A stretch of 64,000 nucleotides of DNA from Polynucleobacter sp. MG-5-Ahmo-C2 (lineage in GTDB: Bacteria; Pseudomonadota; Gammaproteobacteria; Burkholderiales; Burkholderiaceae): positions 1,054,001 through 1,118,000 of the forward strand of contig NZ_CP061304.1 in the NCBI RefSeq assembly GCF_018687735.1, read 5' to 3'. The translations under genes were made by a program, and so were the position numbers. Of the stretch, positions 51,872-60,800 are shown one piece after another (the first letter of the stretch is position 1; every line of letters begins with the position of its first letter). The notes under the pieces are model-generated. The model worked only from the letters and a program-made list of their open reading frames with translations, did no database searches and was not told the DNA's origin.

Positions 51872-53489
51872 ATGACAGCAAGCATAATCACAAATCTTTC
51901 AAGTCTGAGTAGCTACTCGGGCTCTAGGATTTCGAGTAGCGATATTACCGCCTTAGCGACGAGTACTGCCCTATTACAAACTCTTTCCGCCGCTCAAGTC
52001 ACTAATATTTCAACAACTGCTTTGGCTGCTGCCACATCAGTTGTCCTAAGTAATCTAACAACCGCACAAGTAGCATCGTTGTCCTCGGCACAAATTGCGA
52101 GTCTATCAACAACTGCATTTACAAATCTTTCAAGCACCTCTGTAGCAGCCTTAACAGCTACTGAATTAAATACTATTGCACTTAGAACATCAGTATTGCA
52201 AAGTCTCAGCAGCACAGGTATTCAAAATCTATCTACTGACATATTTGGCTCGCTTAACTCTGTCACTCTAAACAGTCTTACAAGTACCCAACTTTCAAAA
52301 TTAAATGCGGCTGGATTTGCCAACTTAAACTCTGCTGCAGTTGCTGGTTTGAGCTCTACGACCTTAAATGCACTGTCTAGCGCAGCGATTGCAGCGCTCA
52401 GCACATCCGGTATTAGCAGTATCTCTACTGCTGCCATTGCTGGTTTGAGCTCTACTAATGCTGGCGCTTTAAGTGGCAGCGTGATTGCGAAGCTAAGCTC
52501 TAGCCAGTTAACTAATGTAACAACCAATGCCTTTGCAGCCTTGGGTACTACTTTGACTGGTAACTTAAACTCTGCTGCAGTTGCTGGTTTGAGCTCTACG
52601 ACCTTAAATGCACTGTCTAGCGCAGCGATTGCAGCGCTCAGCACATCCGGTATTAGCAGTATCTCTACTGCTGCCATTGCTGGACTTACTTCAGCGAAGG
52701 CCGGTGCATTAAGTGCTAGTGCTATCGCTCAATTGAGCTCTAGCCAGTTAAGCAATTTGACAACCAATGCCTTTGCAGCCTTGGGTACTTCATTTTTCTA
52801 GCCTGAACTCTTCAGCAGTTGCTGGTTTGAGCTCTACGACCTTAAATGCACTGTCTAGCACAGCGATTGCAGCGCTAGCCTACAGAGGTATTAGCAGCAT
52901 CTCTACTGCTGCCATTGCTGGTTTGAGCTCTACTAATGCTGGCGCTTTAAGTGCTAGTGCTATCGCTCAATTGAGCTCTAGCCAGTTAAGCAATTTGACA
53001 ACCAATGCCTTTGCAGCCTTGGGTACTACTTTGACTGGTAACTTAAACTCTGCTGCAGTTGCTGGTTTGAGCTCTACGACCTTAAATGCACTGTCTAGCG
53101 CAGCGATTGCAGCGCTCAGCACATCCGGTATTAGCAGTATCTCTACTGCTGCCATTGCTGGTTTGAGCTCTACTAATGCTGGCGCTTTAAGTGCTAGTGC
53201 TATCGCTCAATTGAGCTATGGTCAATTAAATGCTTTGAGCACTATTACTATTGCTAACTTGACAAGTTCAAGCATCGCTAGCATATCAACATCGGGCCTT
53301 GCTGGAATGACAACAGCAAATATTTCCAAGTTAAGTAGCGCACAATTTGCTGGGCTTACCGTTGCTCAACTTAGCTCAATGACTACATCTGGACTTGCTG
53401 CATTAAGTTCTGCAGGAGTCCTGACCTTAACAAGTACACAAACGGCAGGACTTACAGATAGTCAGTACGAAGCTCTAATGATTAGATAA
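51872..53489 (+). pseudogene. Repeat-rich protein gene with a +1 frameshift in a T-run
   Basis: The first frame (309 residues, to 52801) and a second frame (to 53489) carry the same repeats. Removing one T from TTTTT at 52793-52797 restores a continuous product of about 538 residues reading TSFSSLNSSAVAGLSS at the join. The protein is made of roughly ten-residue Leu/Ser/Thr/Ala repeats of the type LSSxxIAALS and is predicted to form a regular solenoid. It has no signal peptide; export through the flagellar apparatus is conceivable given its sigma-28-type promoter and position beside flagellin genes. The break may be a real mutation, a phase-variable switch or a homopolymer sequencing error. 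Confidence 0.7.
52322..53216 (+). repeat. Four tandem 240-bp repeats in the repeat-protein gene
   Basis: Equivalent points (TTGCTGGTTT) occur at 52341, 52581, 52819 and 53059: spacings 240, 238 and 240. The 238 reflects a unit one codon shorter plus the extra T. Copies 1, 2 and 4 are nearly identical over more than 100 bases. Confidence 0.9.
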
Positions 53490-53496
53490 GGGCTTG

Positions 53497-55344
53497 CTAA
53501 ATTACTGTATTTATTAAATCAGCCAAATCATTAGCATAAACTTTTGATTTGGCTGACCAGTAATCTATCACAACCTCTTGGTGTAAATGCTCTCTCAGTA
53601 CAGCTCTTTTTTCATCATTAAGAGCTAGCTCTAGGGCTATTTCATAGTAGCCATCATACGAAACTGCAGATAGCCCCCCCAAAGATAGATCTGAAAGCAT
53701 GCTTGAGCATACGCGGGAGGCAAAAGATTCGCCACGCATAGTTACGACTGGAAGACCTGCGAATAAAGCATCGCTACAAGTGGTATGCCCGTTATAAGGG
53801 AAGGTATCCAAAAATAAATCTGCTAGGCAGTATCTTGCCAAATGCTCATCAATACTGGGAACACGTTTTGCAAAAATAATACGGCTAGCATCAATAGACT
53901 TAGAAGCATAAGCAATTAAATTTTTCTTTGCTGTCTCATTCAGATCCATCAACCACAAACAACTCTCCCTTACCTCTTGTAATAGCTTGATCCAAACCTC
54001 AAAGATTTGTGGCGTGATTTTATAGTTGTGATTAAAGCAACAAAAGACAAGGCCCTCCTCAGGCAATCCATACTGAGCTCTAGTTGCCATTTTTTCTGGT
54101 TGCTTGATATTGTCATCTCTAGGCAGATAACATTGCGGTAAATACAGTAATTTTTCAGTATAAGAGGCCGCGTAAACAGGGGGAGCGGTATTTTCATCGG
54201 CGATTAGATAATCAATATAGGGCAATCCCAAAGTGCCCGGGTAGCCCAAATAAGTCATTTGAATAGGGGCCGCCCTATGGGATAGCACACCTAATCGGCA
54301 GTCCGCTGTGTACCCCGATAAATCAATTAAAACATCGATTTCAAGTAAGTCAACTAATTGAGCAATCTCAGAATCAGTCTTTACAGCACAATTGAAAAAA
54401 TGATCGAAGCTAGCGGCATAGCGCTGATAAATCACGCTGCCATCTTTTGTGCCAGTGAAAAAACCCGTTAATTCAAATTTTTGTCTATCAAATTTTTCGA
54501 TTGCCCCAATCAAAAGATATCCAACAGGGTGCTCTCGAAAATCACCTGATATAAAACCAATTCTTTTTTTATGATGCGCGTATTTTTTACCTACGTTCAT
54601 TGGCTTTAAATTCGGTGGAAATTTATGCTGACCGAATATAGTGGCACATTTTCTAGCCAGCTCTACTGAGCCTGTAAGAGCCATAAAACTCAGTGGATTG
54701 CATACTTTCCGACCTTGATCTACCCCTTGAACAATGGCAGCACAAATAGAGTCAAAATTTTCCCAATCACAAATATGTAACTTTGAATCCATCAATCGCC
54801 CTAACGCATATGGAGCATCTTGATCAATATTTAAAAGATTTAAAAAAACCTGTGCAGCCCTCTCGTACTCCTTAAATTGAGAAAATAAAATACCTTGACC
54901 TTCATACGCCACTGTATCCAAAGGGTTAATCTCTGCAGCCTGAATGAGAGTCAGCAATGCATCCTTATGCCTGCCAAGAGTTTGTAATACGCATGCTTTA
55001 TTGTGATAAACACCCGACTGTGTCGGATCGAGCCGGACGGCTTGATCATAAAAAACAAGAGCATCCTCAAGGCGGCCAAGATCATGCAAGCACTTACCAA
55101 GCACCGAGAAGCCTAACCCAACATTGGGATAGATCTGAGTTAAAACTGTAAAGTATTCTAAGGCTTGCGGTAATTCACCTTGAAAGGTTTTGGCAACTCC
55201 AAGAGAGTGTAATGCAACATAATTATTAGGTTCTACTGATAATGATTCCAACAAGTAAGGCTCTGATTCAACATACTTTCCCTCATTCTGCAAAGACAAT
55301 GCTATCTCATTTAGTTCTTCATAACGATTTTTCTGCTCGGACAT
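53497..55344 (-). CDS. TPR and O-GlcNAc-transferase-like glycosyltransferase (GT41)
   Basis: 615 residues. About five TPR repeats (1-185, e.g. 'VALHSLGVAKTFQGELPQALEYF') precede a GT41 catalytic region (about 262-615) with 'RIGFISGDFREHPVGYLL' (His in the active-site position), 'DVLIDLSGYTADCR', 'PIQMTYLGYPGTLGLPYIDY', 'FCCFNHNYKITPQ' and 'LFLDTFPYNGHTTCSDALFAGLPVVT'. Enzymes of this type transfer sugars to Ser/Thr of proteins. Its place between flagellin genes and fliR suggests filament glycosylation. It is convergent with the repeat-protein gene. Confidence 0.88.
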   Translation of the reverse strand: MSEQKNRYEELNEIALSLQNEGKYVESEPYLLESLSVEPNNYVALHSLGVAKTFQGELPQALEYFTVLTQIYPNVGLGFSVLGKCLHDLGRLEDALVFYDQAVRLDPTQSGVYHNKACVLQTLGRHKDALLTLIQAAEINPLDTVAYEGQGILFSQFKEYERAAQVFLNLLNIDQDAPYALGRLMDSKLHICDWENFDSICAAIVQGVDQGRKVCNPLSFMALTGSVELARKCATIFGQHKFPPNLKPMNVGKKYAHHKKRIGFISGDFREHPVGYLLIGAIEKFDRQKFELTGFFTGTKDGSVIYQRYAASFDHFFNCAVKTDSEIAQLVDLLEIDVLIDLSGYTADCRLGVLSHRAAPIQMTYLGYPGTLGLPYIDYLIADENTAPPVYAASYTEKLLYLPQCYLPRDDNIKQPEKMATRAQYGLPEEGLVFCCFNHNYKITPQIFEVWIKLLQEVRESCLWLMDLNETAKKNLIAYASKSIDASRIIFAKRVPSIDEHLARYCLADLFLDTFPYNGHTTCSDALFAGLPVVTMRGESFASRVCSSMLSDLSLGGLSAVSYDGYYEIALELALNDEKRAVLREHLHQEVVIDYWSAKSKVYANDLADLINTVI

Positions 55345-55384
55345 AATTTAACCTTGAAACAAATATGAGATGCAAATACGCTGA

Positions 55385-56161
55385 TTATCTAAATTTCAGC
55401 ATGGCTTTACTAGCTTCCAGACCCCGCTCAAGAATGAACTGATAAGGAGCGGCCATGGTTGGCAGCATCAACATGATGACAAAAAATCCGACCGTCAAAG
55501 TAATCGGAAAGCCAATACCAAAAATATTAAGTTGGGGGGATGATCTAGTCAATATACCTAAGGCTATATTGGTAATCAGCAAGGTAGCAACGACTGGCAA
55601 GGAGAGTTGCAAGCCAATACTAAAGAGCTTTGCGCCCCAGCTTGCAATCATCATGCCATCAATCAGATGGGGCTCTAGGGTTACGGGAAAACTATAAAAA
55701 CTATCCAATAATGCCGCAATCATCATCAAGTGGCCATTCATACTCAGAAAGACTAACAAAGCCAAGATACCCATTAGCTGGCTAATCACAATCGTACTAC
55801 CTCTAGATTCTGGATCATAAGTCGTTGCGAAACCAAAACCCATGGTCATACCGCAAACCTGCCCTGCCATCTCAATGCCACTAAAAATAATTTGCACCAT
55901 AAAACCAATCGCCAATCCAATTACTAACTGCTCAGCAACGACTAAGAGTCCGCCAAGCGAAAGCAAATCTACCGCAGGCATAGGAGGGGCAGCTGGGGCA
56001 ATAATGATTGCTAATAAAATCCCCATCGCTACTTTGATGGGCATAGCAATCGCGAGATTGCCAAAAAATGGAGCGATAGAAACAAAACCTAAAATTCTGA
56101 TGGCTGGTAGAAGGATGCTGACTACCCAGGCCTGAATCAGATCACTGTTGAGGGTTAGCAT
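55385..56161 (-). CDS. fliR: Flagellar export protein FliR
   Basis: 258 residues, strongly hydrophobic, with the FliR pattern 'AWVVSILLPAIRILGFVSIAPFFGN' and 'VGLAIGFMVQIIFSGIEMAGQVCGMTMGFGFATTYDP' in outline. It forms the export gate with FliP and FliQ. Last gene of the fliLMNOPQR unit. Confidence 0.96.
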   Translation of the reverse strand: MLTLNSDLIQAWVVSILLPAIRILGFVSIAPFFGNLAIAMPIKVAMGILLAIIIAPAAPPMPAVDLLSLGGLLVVAEQLVIGLAIGFMVQIIFSGIEMAGQVCGMTMGFGFATTYDPESRGSTIVISQLMGILALLVFLSMNGHLMMIAALLDSFYSFPVTLEPHLIDGMMIASWGAKLFSIGLQLSLPVVATLLITNIALGILTRSSPQLNIFGIGFPITLTVGFFVIMLMLPTMAAPYQFILERGLEASKAMLKFR

Positions 56162-56201
56162 GTTGTGTTTTTATTTATGTTTTCAGCTGGGATTTTTTTG
56201 A

Positions 56202-56471
56202 TCAGCCCATTAATAGAGAGAAATTGCTAAACATCCCTCTCATATAAGAGACTAGAACAGTAATCATCCAGGGCCCAACTATCAGCAGCGTGGCGAGAAT
56301 CGCTAGCAACTTCGGAATGAAAGACAGGGTTGCCTCGTTAATCTGGGTGGCTGCCTGAAAAATAGAGACTATTAAACCAACCACTAAGGCCACGATTAAT
56401 AGTGGTGCCGCAACCATTAAGGTTGTTTCCATGGCCAATCGGCCGATGTTCATGACTGATTCCGGGGTCAC
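56202..56471 (-). CDS. fliQ: Flagellar export protein FliQ
   Basis: 89 residues, two membrane helices, with 'MTPESVMNIGRLAMETTLMVAAPLL' and 'QAATQINEATLSFIPKLLAI' in outline. Normal length and order after fliP. Confidence 0.96.
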   Translation of the reverse strand: MTPESVMNIGRLAMETTLMVAAPLLIVALVVGLIVSIFQAATQINEATLSFIPKLLAILATLLIVGPWMITVLVSYMRGMFSNFSLLMG

Positions 56472-56480
56472 GATCGTTCC

Positions 56481-57278
56481 TTAAGAAGCAAAACTGGCTG
56501 CTAAAGAGCCTAGTAAAAGTTGCCAGCCATCTACCAATACAAATAGCATGAGTTTGAACGGTAATGAAATAATCGCCGGCGAGACCATCATCATTCCCAT
56601 GGCCATCAACACACTTGCAACCACCATATCAATAATTAAGAAGGGAATAAAAATACTGAAGCCGATCTGAAAGCCCGTCTTAAGCTCGCTGGTCATAAAG
56701 CTAGGCACCAAAACACTCATTGGAATGTCATCTGGAGTAGCCACTTTCTTGCCCGACATATTTAAGAACAAAGCAAGATCAGTTTCCCGGGTTTGCTTGA
56801 GCATGAACTCTCTAATCGGAACCGAACCTTTATCTAAAGCCTGCTGCATGGTGATCTTGTTTTCATTGAGTGGCTGATACGCCTCGTTATAAACGCGATC
56901 AAACACTGGACCCATAACAAAGAAGGTCAAAAATAAGGCCAAGCCCAACAAAATTTGGTTTGGCGGGGTTGCTTGCGCACCGATTGCCTGACGCAATAGC
57001 GAGAGCACAATAATGATGCGAGTAAAACTGGTCATCATCAATAAAAGCGTTGGCAAAAAAGATAACGAAGTCAGCAAAATCAGAGTCTGTAGACTCAAGC
57101 TGTAATTTTGACTGCCACCAGGACCAGCAGAGCTAGTCAAAACATTCAACGATGAATTATTCGCTGCATAACTTGGAATCGTATAGAAAATACAAGCTAA
57201 AGCAAAGCCCATGCACAAAGCCCAAAATAGAGTCTTAGCATTGAGAGTGACGGACTTCAATTCTGTTAGATCATTCAT
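56481..57278 (-). CDS. fliP: Flagellar export protein FliP
   Basis: 265 residues from ATG 57278, which has AGGTG six bases upstream; GTG 57287 and ATG 57284 are alternatives. A cleavable signal sequence is followed by 'LILLTSLSFLPTLLLMMTSFTRIIIVLSLLRQAIG', 'ATPPNQILLGLALFLTFFVMGP' and the C-terminal 'KTGFQIGFSIFIPFLIIDMVVASVLMAMGMMM' in outline. It makes the export pore with FliQ and FliR. It overlaps the end of fliO. Confidence 0.96.
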   Translation of the reverse strand: MNDLTELKSVTLNAKTLFWALCMGFALACIFYTIPSYAANNSSLNVLTSSAGPGGSQNYSLSLQTLILLTSLSFLPTLLLMMTSFTRIIIVLSLLRQAIGAQATPPNQILLGLALFLTFFVMGPVFDRVYNEAYQPLNENKITMQQALDKGSVPIREFMLKQTRETDLALFLNMSGKKVATPDDIPMSVLVPSFMTSELKTGFQIGFSIFIPFLIIDMVVASVLMAMGMMMVSPAIISLPFKLMLFVLVDGWQLLLGSLAASFAS

Positions 57279-57888
57279 TGCCATCACCTACTTTTAAGAT
57301 TTTTCGCAAAAAACGCTTCACATTCTCTTTATGAAATTTGGCAGAATTGGTTTGAGGTCTAAAACTACTTTGCATCTTGCGTGAATCTTCTTGATCTGGA
57401 GTGGCAGCAAATGATTGCTCTTCATCAAATTCAGATCTGAATTTAAAACGGGGCTCGGGTTGGTGTTGCTCACGAACACCACGCTTAGTGGCTGGTGCTG
57501 GCTCATCTTCATAGAATGGAGCATCTTCGTAGCCTTCACTAAAATCGAGGTCTGCAACCTTGAAATTCGCCAGACTATTCACCTGCCCCGAGGCTACTCC
57601 TACAACCACCCAATTGCCACCGATTTCAACCACAACCACCCGCTCACGCGGGCCTACACTCACACCGCCAACTATTTTAGCCACAGATTGGTTGCCAATC
57701 TTGGCATGATTGAGTTTTTTCATCGCCCAAGCTAAACCTGCAATTAGCCCCAACACCAAGAGCAAGCCAAAAATCACTCGAAAAGGGCCGCCGTCTGATT
57801 CTGGAACACGCGTGATCTGAGCGACAGCCACTTCAGCAAAGAAGAAACTTCCCAGCATTACTAAGTTACGTGTTCTAAGGAGAGTCAT
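57271..57888 (-). CDS. fliO: Flagellar export accessory protein FliO
   Basis: 205 residues. An N-terminal signal-like segment, a membrane helix (about 32-55, 'FRVIFGLLLVLGLIAGLAWAMKKL'), then the FliO domain 'VGGVSVGPRERVVVVEIGGNWVVVGVASGQVNSL'. The charged C-terminal tail of about 85 residues is longer than usual. It helps FliP assemble. Confidence 0.9.
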   Translation of the reverse strand: MTLLRTRNLVMLGSFFFAEVAVAQITRVPESDGGPFRVIFGLLLVLGLIAGLAWAMKKLNHAKIGNQSVAKIVGGVSVGPRERVVVVEIGGNWVVVGVASGQVNSLANFKVADLDFSEGYEDAPFYEDEPAPATKRGVREQHQPEPRFKFRSEFDEEQSFAATPDQEDSRKMQSSFRPQTNSAKFHKENVKRFLRKILKVGDGNE

Positions 57889-57904
57889 CGTGCTATTTTC
57901 TGGC

Positions 57905-58255
57905 TTATTTATTTAATTTACGAATACGCTCGATTGGCGTAATGATTTCAGTTAAGCGAATACCAAACTTTTCATTAATGACAACCACTTCACCCTTAGC
58001 AATCATGGTGCCATTGACCAAAATATCCATCAAATCACCAGCTGCAGCATCTAGCTCCACGATAGAGCCCTGAGTGAGCTGTAAGAGAGATTTAATTGGA
58101 ATTTTAGTGCGGCCAATTTCCACAGATAACTGAACTGGAATATCTTTAATAAATTCCAAATCCTTTTCCTGTGGCTGGGACTTATCGCTTCCGTCTAATT
58201 CATTAAAAACGTCGGCTCCTACTTGATTGCCGGATTCAATTTCATCTGCCATCAT
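57905..58255 (-). CDS. fliN: Flagellar switch protein FliN
   Basis: 116 residues. The SpoA domain 'DIPVQLSVEIGRTKIPIKSLLQLTQGSIVELDAAAGDLMDILVNGTMIAKGEVVVINEKFGIRLTEI' in outline is typical. It is part of the C ring with FliM. The start overlaps fliM by 14 bases. Confidence 0.96.
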   Translation of the reverse strand: MMADEIESGNQVGADVFNELDGSDKSQPQEKDLEFIKDIPVQLSVEIGRTKIPIKSLLQLTQGSIVELDAAAGDLMDILVNGTMIAKGEVVVINEKFGIRLTEIITPIERIRKLNK

Positions 58256-59258
58256 TGGCTCCTTTTATATATTCAGATGCGTCAGGCTTTAAGAGCTTTT
58301 GAACTCGTAATGCGTACTGATTGTTATAGATTCCATAGCGACAAGACAATACTGGAACGTTGTCAATCGTCACGGGAATTTCTGCTGAAAAAGCTAAAGG
58401 GATTGTATCCCCAGCCTTCAGGGCAATAATCTCTTCCATCAACATACTTTTGCTACCCAAGTTAGCGACCACCTCAACTTCACAAGCCTGGACTTGATCA
58501 AGCAAACTCTCTTCCCAAACATGATCATGCTCAGCAACAACACTTTGCATCTGTGATGTCAGAATATCCATGATCGGCTCGAGCATCATGTAAGGGATGC
58601 ACAAGTCTATTTCATAAGAGGATTCACCAATTCCAATGGTGAAGGTGGTGGTCGACATCAGCTCACTTGCCATAGCAATATTGACAAATGACAAATTCAT
58701 TTCAGAGCTAATGTGCTCACATTCGATTGGGTATGCTGGAGCCCATGCTTCCTGATAAGAAGTGAAGAAAGTATTTAATAACTCACTCACAATCCGCAAC
58801 TCAGTGGTTGTGAACTCTCGACCCTCAATGGTTACTGGAAAGCGTCCACCACCGCCAAAGAGATTGTCTACGGTATACAAGACAAAGCTCGGATCCATAA
58901 TCAATAAAGCAGTACCGCGTAACGGCTTGAGCTTAATTAAATTAATGTTTGTTGGTTGGCTGTGCTTAGAAAGCAACTCACCATACTTACAGGTTGTTGT
59001 TGGTGATACTTTAATTTCTGTAAGTTGGCCAAACATAGTTGATGTAGTAATACGCAATAAACGTATAAAACGTTCATGCACTGTTTCGATCGTGGGCATG
59101 CGGCCACGAACCAGGCGCTCTTGGGTTCCTAAATTAAATGCCTTTGCATTGCCCTGCAGGTTTTGCTCCTGCATTTGGGCATTTTTTTGCTCCTCAGTTA
59201 ACTCAACGTCTTTTAACAGCTCGTTAAGTTCGCCTTCGGTGAGATTTTCATCTGCCAT
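58242..59258 (-). CDS. fliM: Flagellar switch protein FliM
   Basis: 338 residues. The middle CheC-like domain and the C-terminal SpoA domain are intact. The N-terminus reads MADENLTEGELNELL. The CheY-P binding motif of FliM, normally 'LSQxEIDALL', is here 'LTEGELNELL', so Gln, Glu-Ile and Asp-Ala are replaced. That fits a system in which no chemotaxis genes are found nearby. It forms the C ring that controls rotation sense. Confidence 0.95.
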   Translation of the reverse strand: MADENLTEGELNELLKDVELTEEQKNAQMQEQNLQGNAKAFNLGTQERLVRGRMPTIETVHERFIRLLRITTSTMFGQLTEIKVSPTTTCKYGELLSKHSQPTNINLIKLKPLRGTALLIMDPSFVLYTVDNLFGGGGRFPVTIEGREFTTTELRIVSELLNTFFTSYQEAWAPAYPIECEHISSEMNLSFVNIAMASELMSTTTFTIGIGESSYEIDLCIPYMMLEPIMDILTSQMQSVVAEHDHVWEESLLDQVQACEVEVVANLGSKSMLMEEIIALKAGDTIPLAFSAEIPVTIDNVPVLSCRYGIYNNQYALRVQKLLKPDASEYIKGANDGR

Positions 59259-59271
59259 GATGGGCTCGTAC

Positions 59272-59757
59272 TTACTGAATAATGAAAGAAGTTAAATAGA
59301 CGCCAGTGATCTTTTGCTCTGACTCGCTACCACTAAAAGGCTTTTGGAGTTGCTCAGTAATTTCAGCAATCAAGGCATTTTTTCCTTCTACTGAAGTAAT
59401 TTCAGAGGCTTTTTTGTTGGTGAGAATGAACAAAATACGACTTCTCAACTCAGGCATATGCGCTTTTAAATTGGCGCTCATCTCTTCAGAAGGTACTTGT
59501 AAGTTCAATGTAGTTTGCAGATACTGCTGCGGCTCAGTACTCTCAGGGCGCAGATTCACTGTAAACACTTCCAAAGGTACGAAAATTTGGAGCTCAGGAA
59601 CCTTCGGCTTGCTAGCCTCTGCTGAATGAGAATCAGCCTTCATTACCAGGAAATAATAAGCTGCACCACCAGCTAGAGCCAATACGAGCACAGCACCAAG
59701 GATGATGAATAGCATCTTTTTTGATTTGGGCTTAACCGGTTGTTCATTCTCTGACAT
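59272..59757 (-). CDS. fliL: Flagellar stator-associated protein FliL
   Basis: 161 residues. A basic N-terminus, one membrane helix (about 15-35) and a periplasmic FliL domain with 'FVPLEVFTVNLRPESTEPQQYLQTTLNLQV' and 'MPELRSRILFILTNKKASEI' in outline. It rings the stator units. First gene of fliLMNOPQR; a 175-base gap upstream separates it from the unknown gene at 59933. Confidence 0.93.
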   Translation of the reverse strand: MSENEQPVKPKSKKMLFIILGAVLVLALAGGAAYYFLVMKADSHSAEASKPKVPELQIFVPLEVFTVNLRPESTEPQQYLQTTLNLQVPSEEMSANLKAHMPELRSRILFILTNKKASEITSVEGKNALIAEITEQLQKPFSGSESEQKITGVYLTSFIIQ

Positions 59758-59932
59758 TTACCACTCCATTGTGAAAATTATTCCTCATTATCGGGGGAAA
59801 TCATGACACTAGATACTCAGAAAAGAGGGAGAAACACCCCTTATAAAGGCGTTTAGATGTTGCTTTTGGAGTTGTACTAGGCGGTATGCTTTGAAACAGC
59901 CAATCCCTTTTCAGGGGGATTATTCAGGAAAA

Positions 59933-60352
59933 TTAAGCCGAGGTAATAAAGCTAGCGCCCGGGAAAGAGGTTGGCTGGGCCTGATATGGATGGCGCGGCA
60001 TCATTTGACCGGTTGCGGCAGTGATACCAGCCAGGGAAGACATTTCCTTATTCGGGGTGCTCGGTGTATGGGCATTCAGCAAGCCATGTAACAGCGTGCC
60101 GGCTGCCGCATCGCCCAATTTAGAAAGGCCCAGAGAGGCGCCCGGCATAGCAACAGAGGCAATTGCCATACCCCCAGATAAAGTTTTACTTAAAAAGCTA
60201 CCTAGACTATCCGTAAAGCTAGATGAGGGCTCAGTAATAGCGGATTTTTGCCCCCCTGAAACGCCATGAAATTCAGCCGAAACCCCTTTGGCTAGAAAGC
60301 CAGGGTTCAGCGAATTGCCAAATGAACTTGGAAGGTTAGCTAGATTAGACAT
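59933..60352 (-). CDS. Unknown protein between fliL and the BLUF gene
   Basis: 139 residues, Gly/Ser/Ala-rich, with a mildly hydrophobic stretch (about 55-95, 'SFLSKTLSGGMAIASVAMPGASLGL') and no signal peptide or recognised domain. The position inside the fli cluster and the composition recall small secreted flagellar or type III substrates, but this is only a guess. A stem-loop (AATCCC/GGGATT at 59903-59921) lies just beyond its end. Confidence 0.45.
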   Translation of the reverse strand: MSNLANLPSSFGNSLNPGFLAKGVSAEFHGVSGGQKSAITEPSSSFTDSLGSFLSKTLSGGMAIASVAMPGASLGLSKLGDAAAGTLLHGLLNAHTPSTPNKEMSSLAGITAATGQMMPRHPYQAQPTSFPGASFITSA

Positions 60353-60444
60353 GATTGGATTTTAGAGGGCTGGAATAGATTCAAATTAAAGAATAGAGGG
60401 GATTTTTACCCTTAATTCCAAGTTTTGGGTATTGATGTCCATTT

Positions 60445-60795
60445 TTAGAGCTTGTCTTGCCACTGAATCGGCGAGCCAACATGCTCGTATTCCTCAGTTT
60501 TGGGGTTATAAAAAGTCATTGCCCAGCTAGGATATTCTCGGGTGCTAATTTCACCCTCTTGGATTACGCTCACCAAAGTGTGTCGAGAATCCTGCTCAAT
60601 TTTGGCAAAAAGGGCTTTCACAGCTGACTCTTCGCCCTCCAGAACTTCCATGAAATTGCCATCTTTAAACACCAACATACCGGTGATGCCAACCTTAGTA
60701 TTGTCGCTACTCATCATAAAAGCCATATCCAGAAACTTTTCTCGAGTAAAAGTCTCTGTTGCAGAGCTGACGTAGATGAGTTGATAGATGGCCAT
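60445..60795 (-). CDS. BLUF-domain protein with Glu at the key Gln position
   Basis: 116 residues, a single BLUF (blue-light using FAD) domain. Tyr8 ('LIYVSS'), Asn32 ('SSDNTKVGITGML'), Trp91 and Met93 ('SWAMTF') match the flavin-site residues. The essential Gln, expected as FMQVLEG or FFQWLEG, is Glu50 ('NFMEVLEG', codon GAA). BLUF photoswitching depends on this Gln, so light response may be altered or lost. It starts six bases after the fliK gene region on the same strand and lies between fliK and fliL, suggesting light-linked or flavin-linked control of flagellar genes. Confidence 0.85.
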   Translation of the reverse strand: MAIYQLIYVSSATETFTREKFLDMAFMMSSDNTKVGITGMLVFKDGNFMEVLEGEESAVKALFAKIEQDSRHTLVSVIQEGEISTREYPSWAMTFYNPKTEEYEHVGSPIQWQDKL

Positions 60796-60800
60796 AAAAA

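Noticed and set aside
52222..52677. Minus-strand frame of 151 codons opposite the repeat-protein gene
   Set aside because: Reverse strand of the 240-bp repeats; the plus strand has the promoter and the start.
59787..59794. CCCGATAA on the minus strand before fliL as a sigma-28 box
   Set aside because: The -35 region at 11 bases does not match, and fliL operons are usually early genes.
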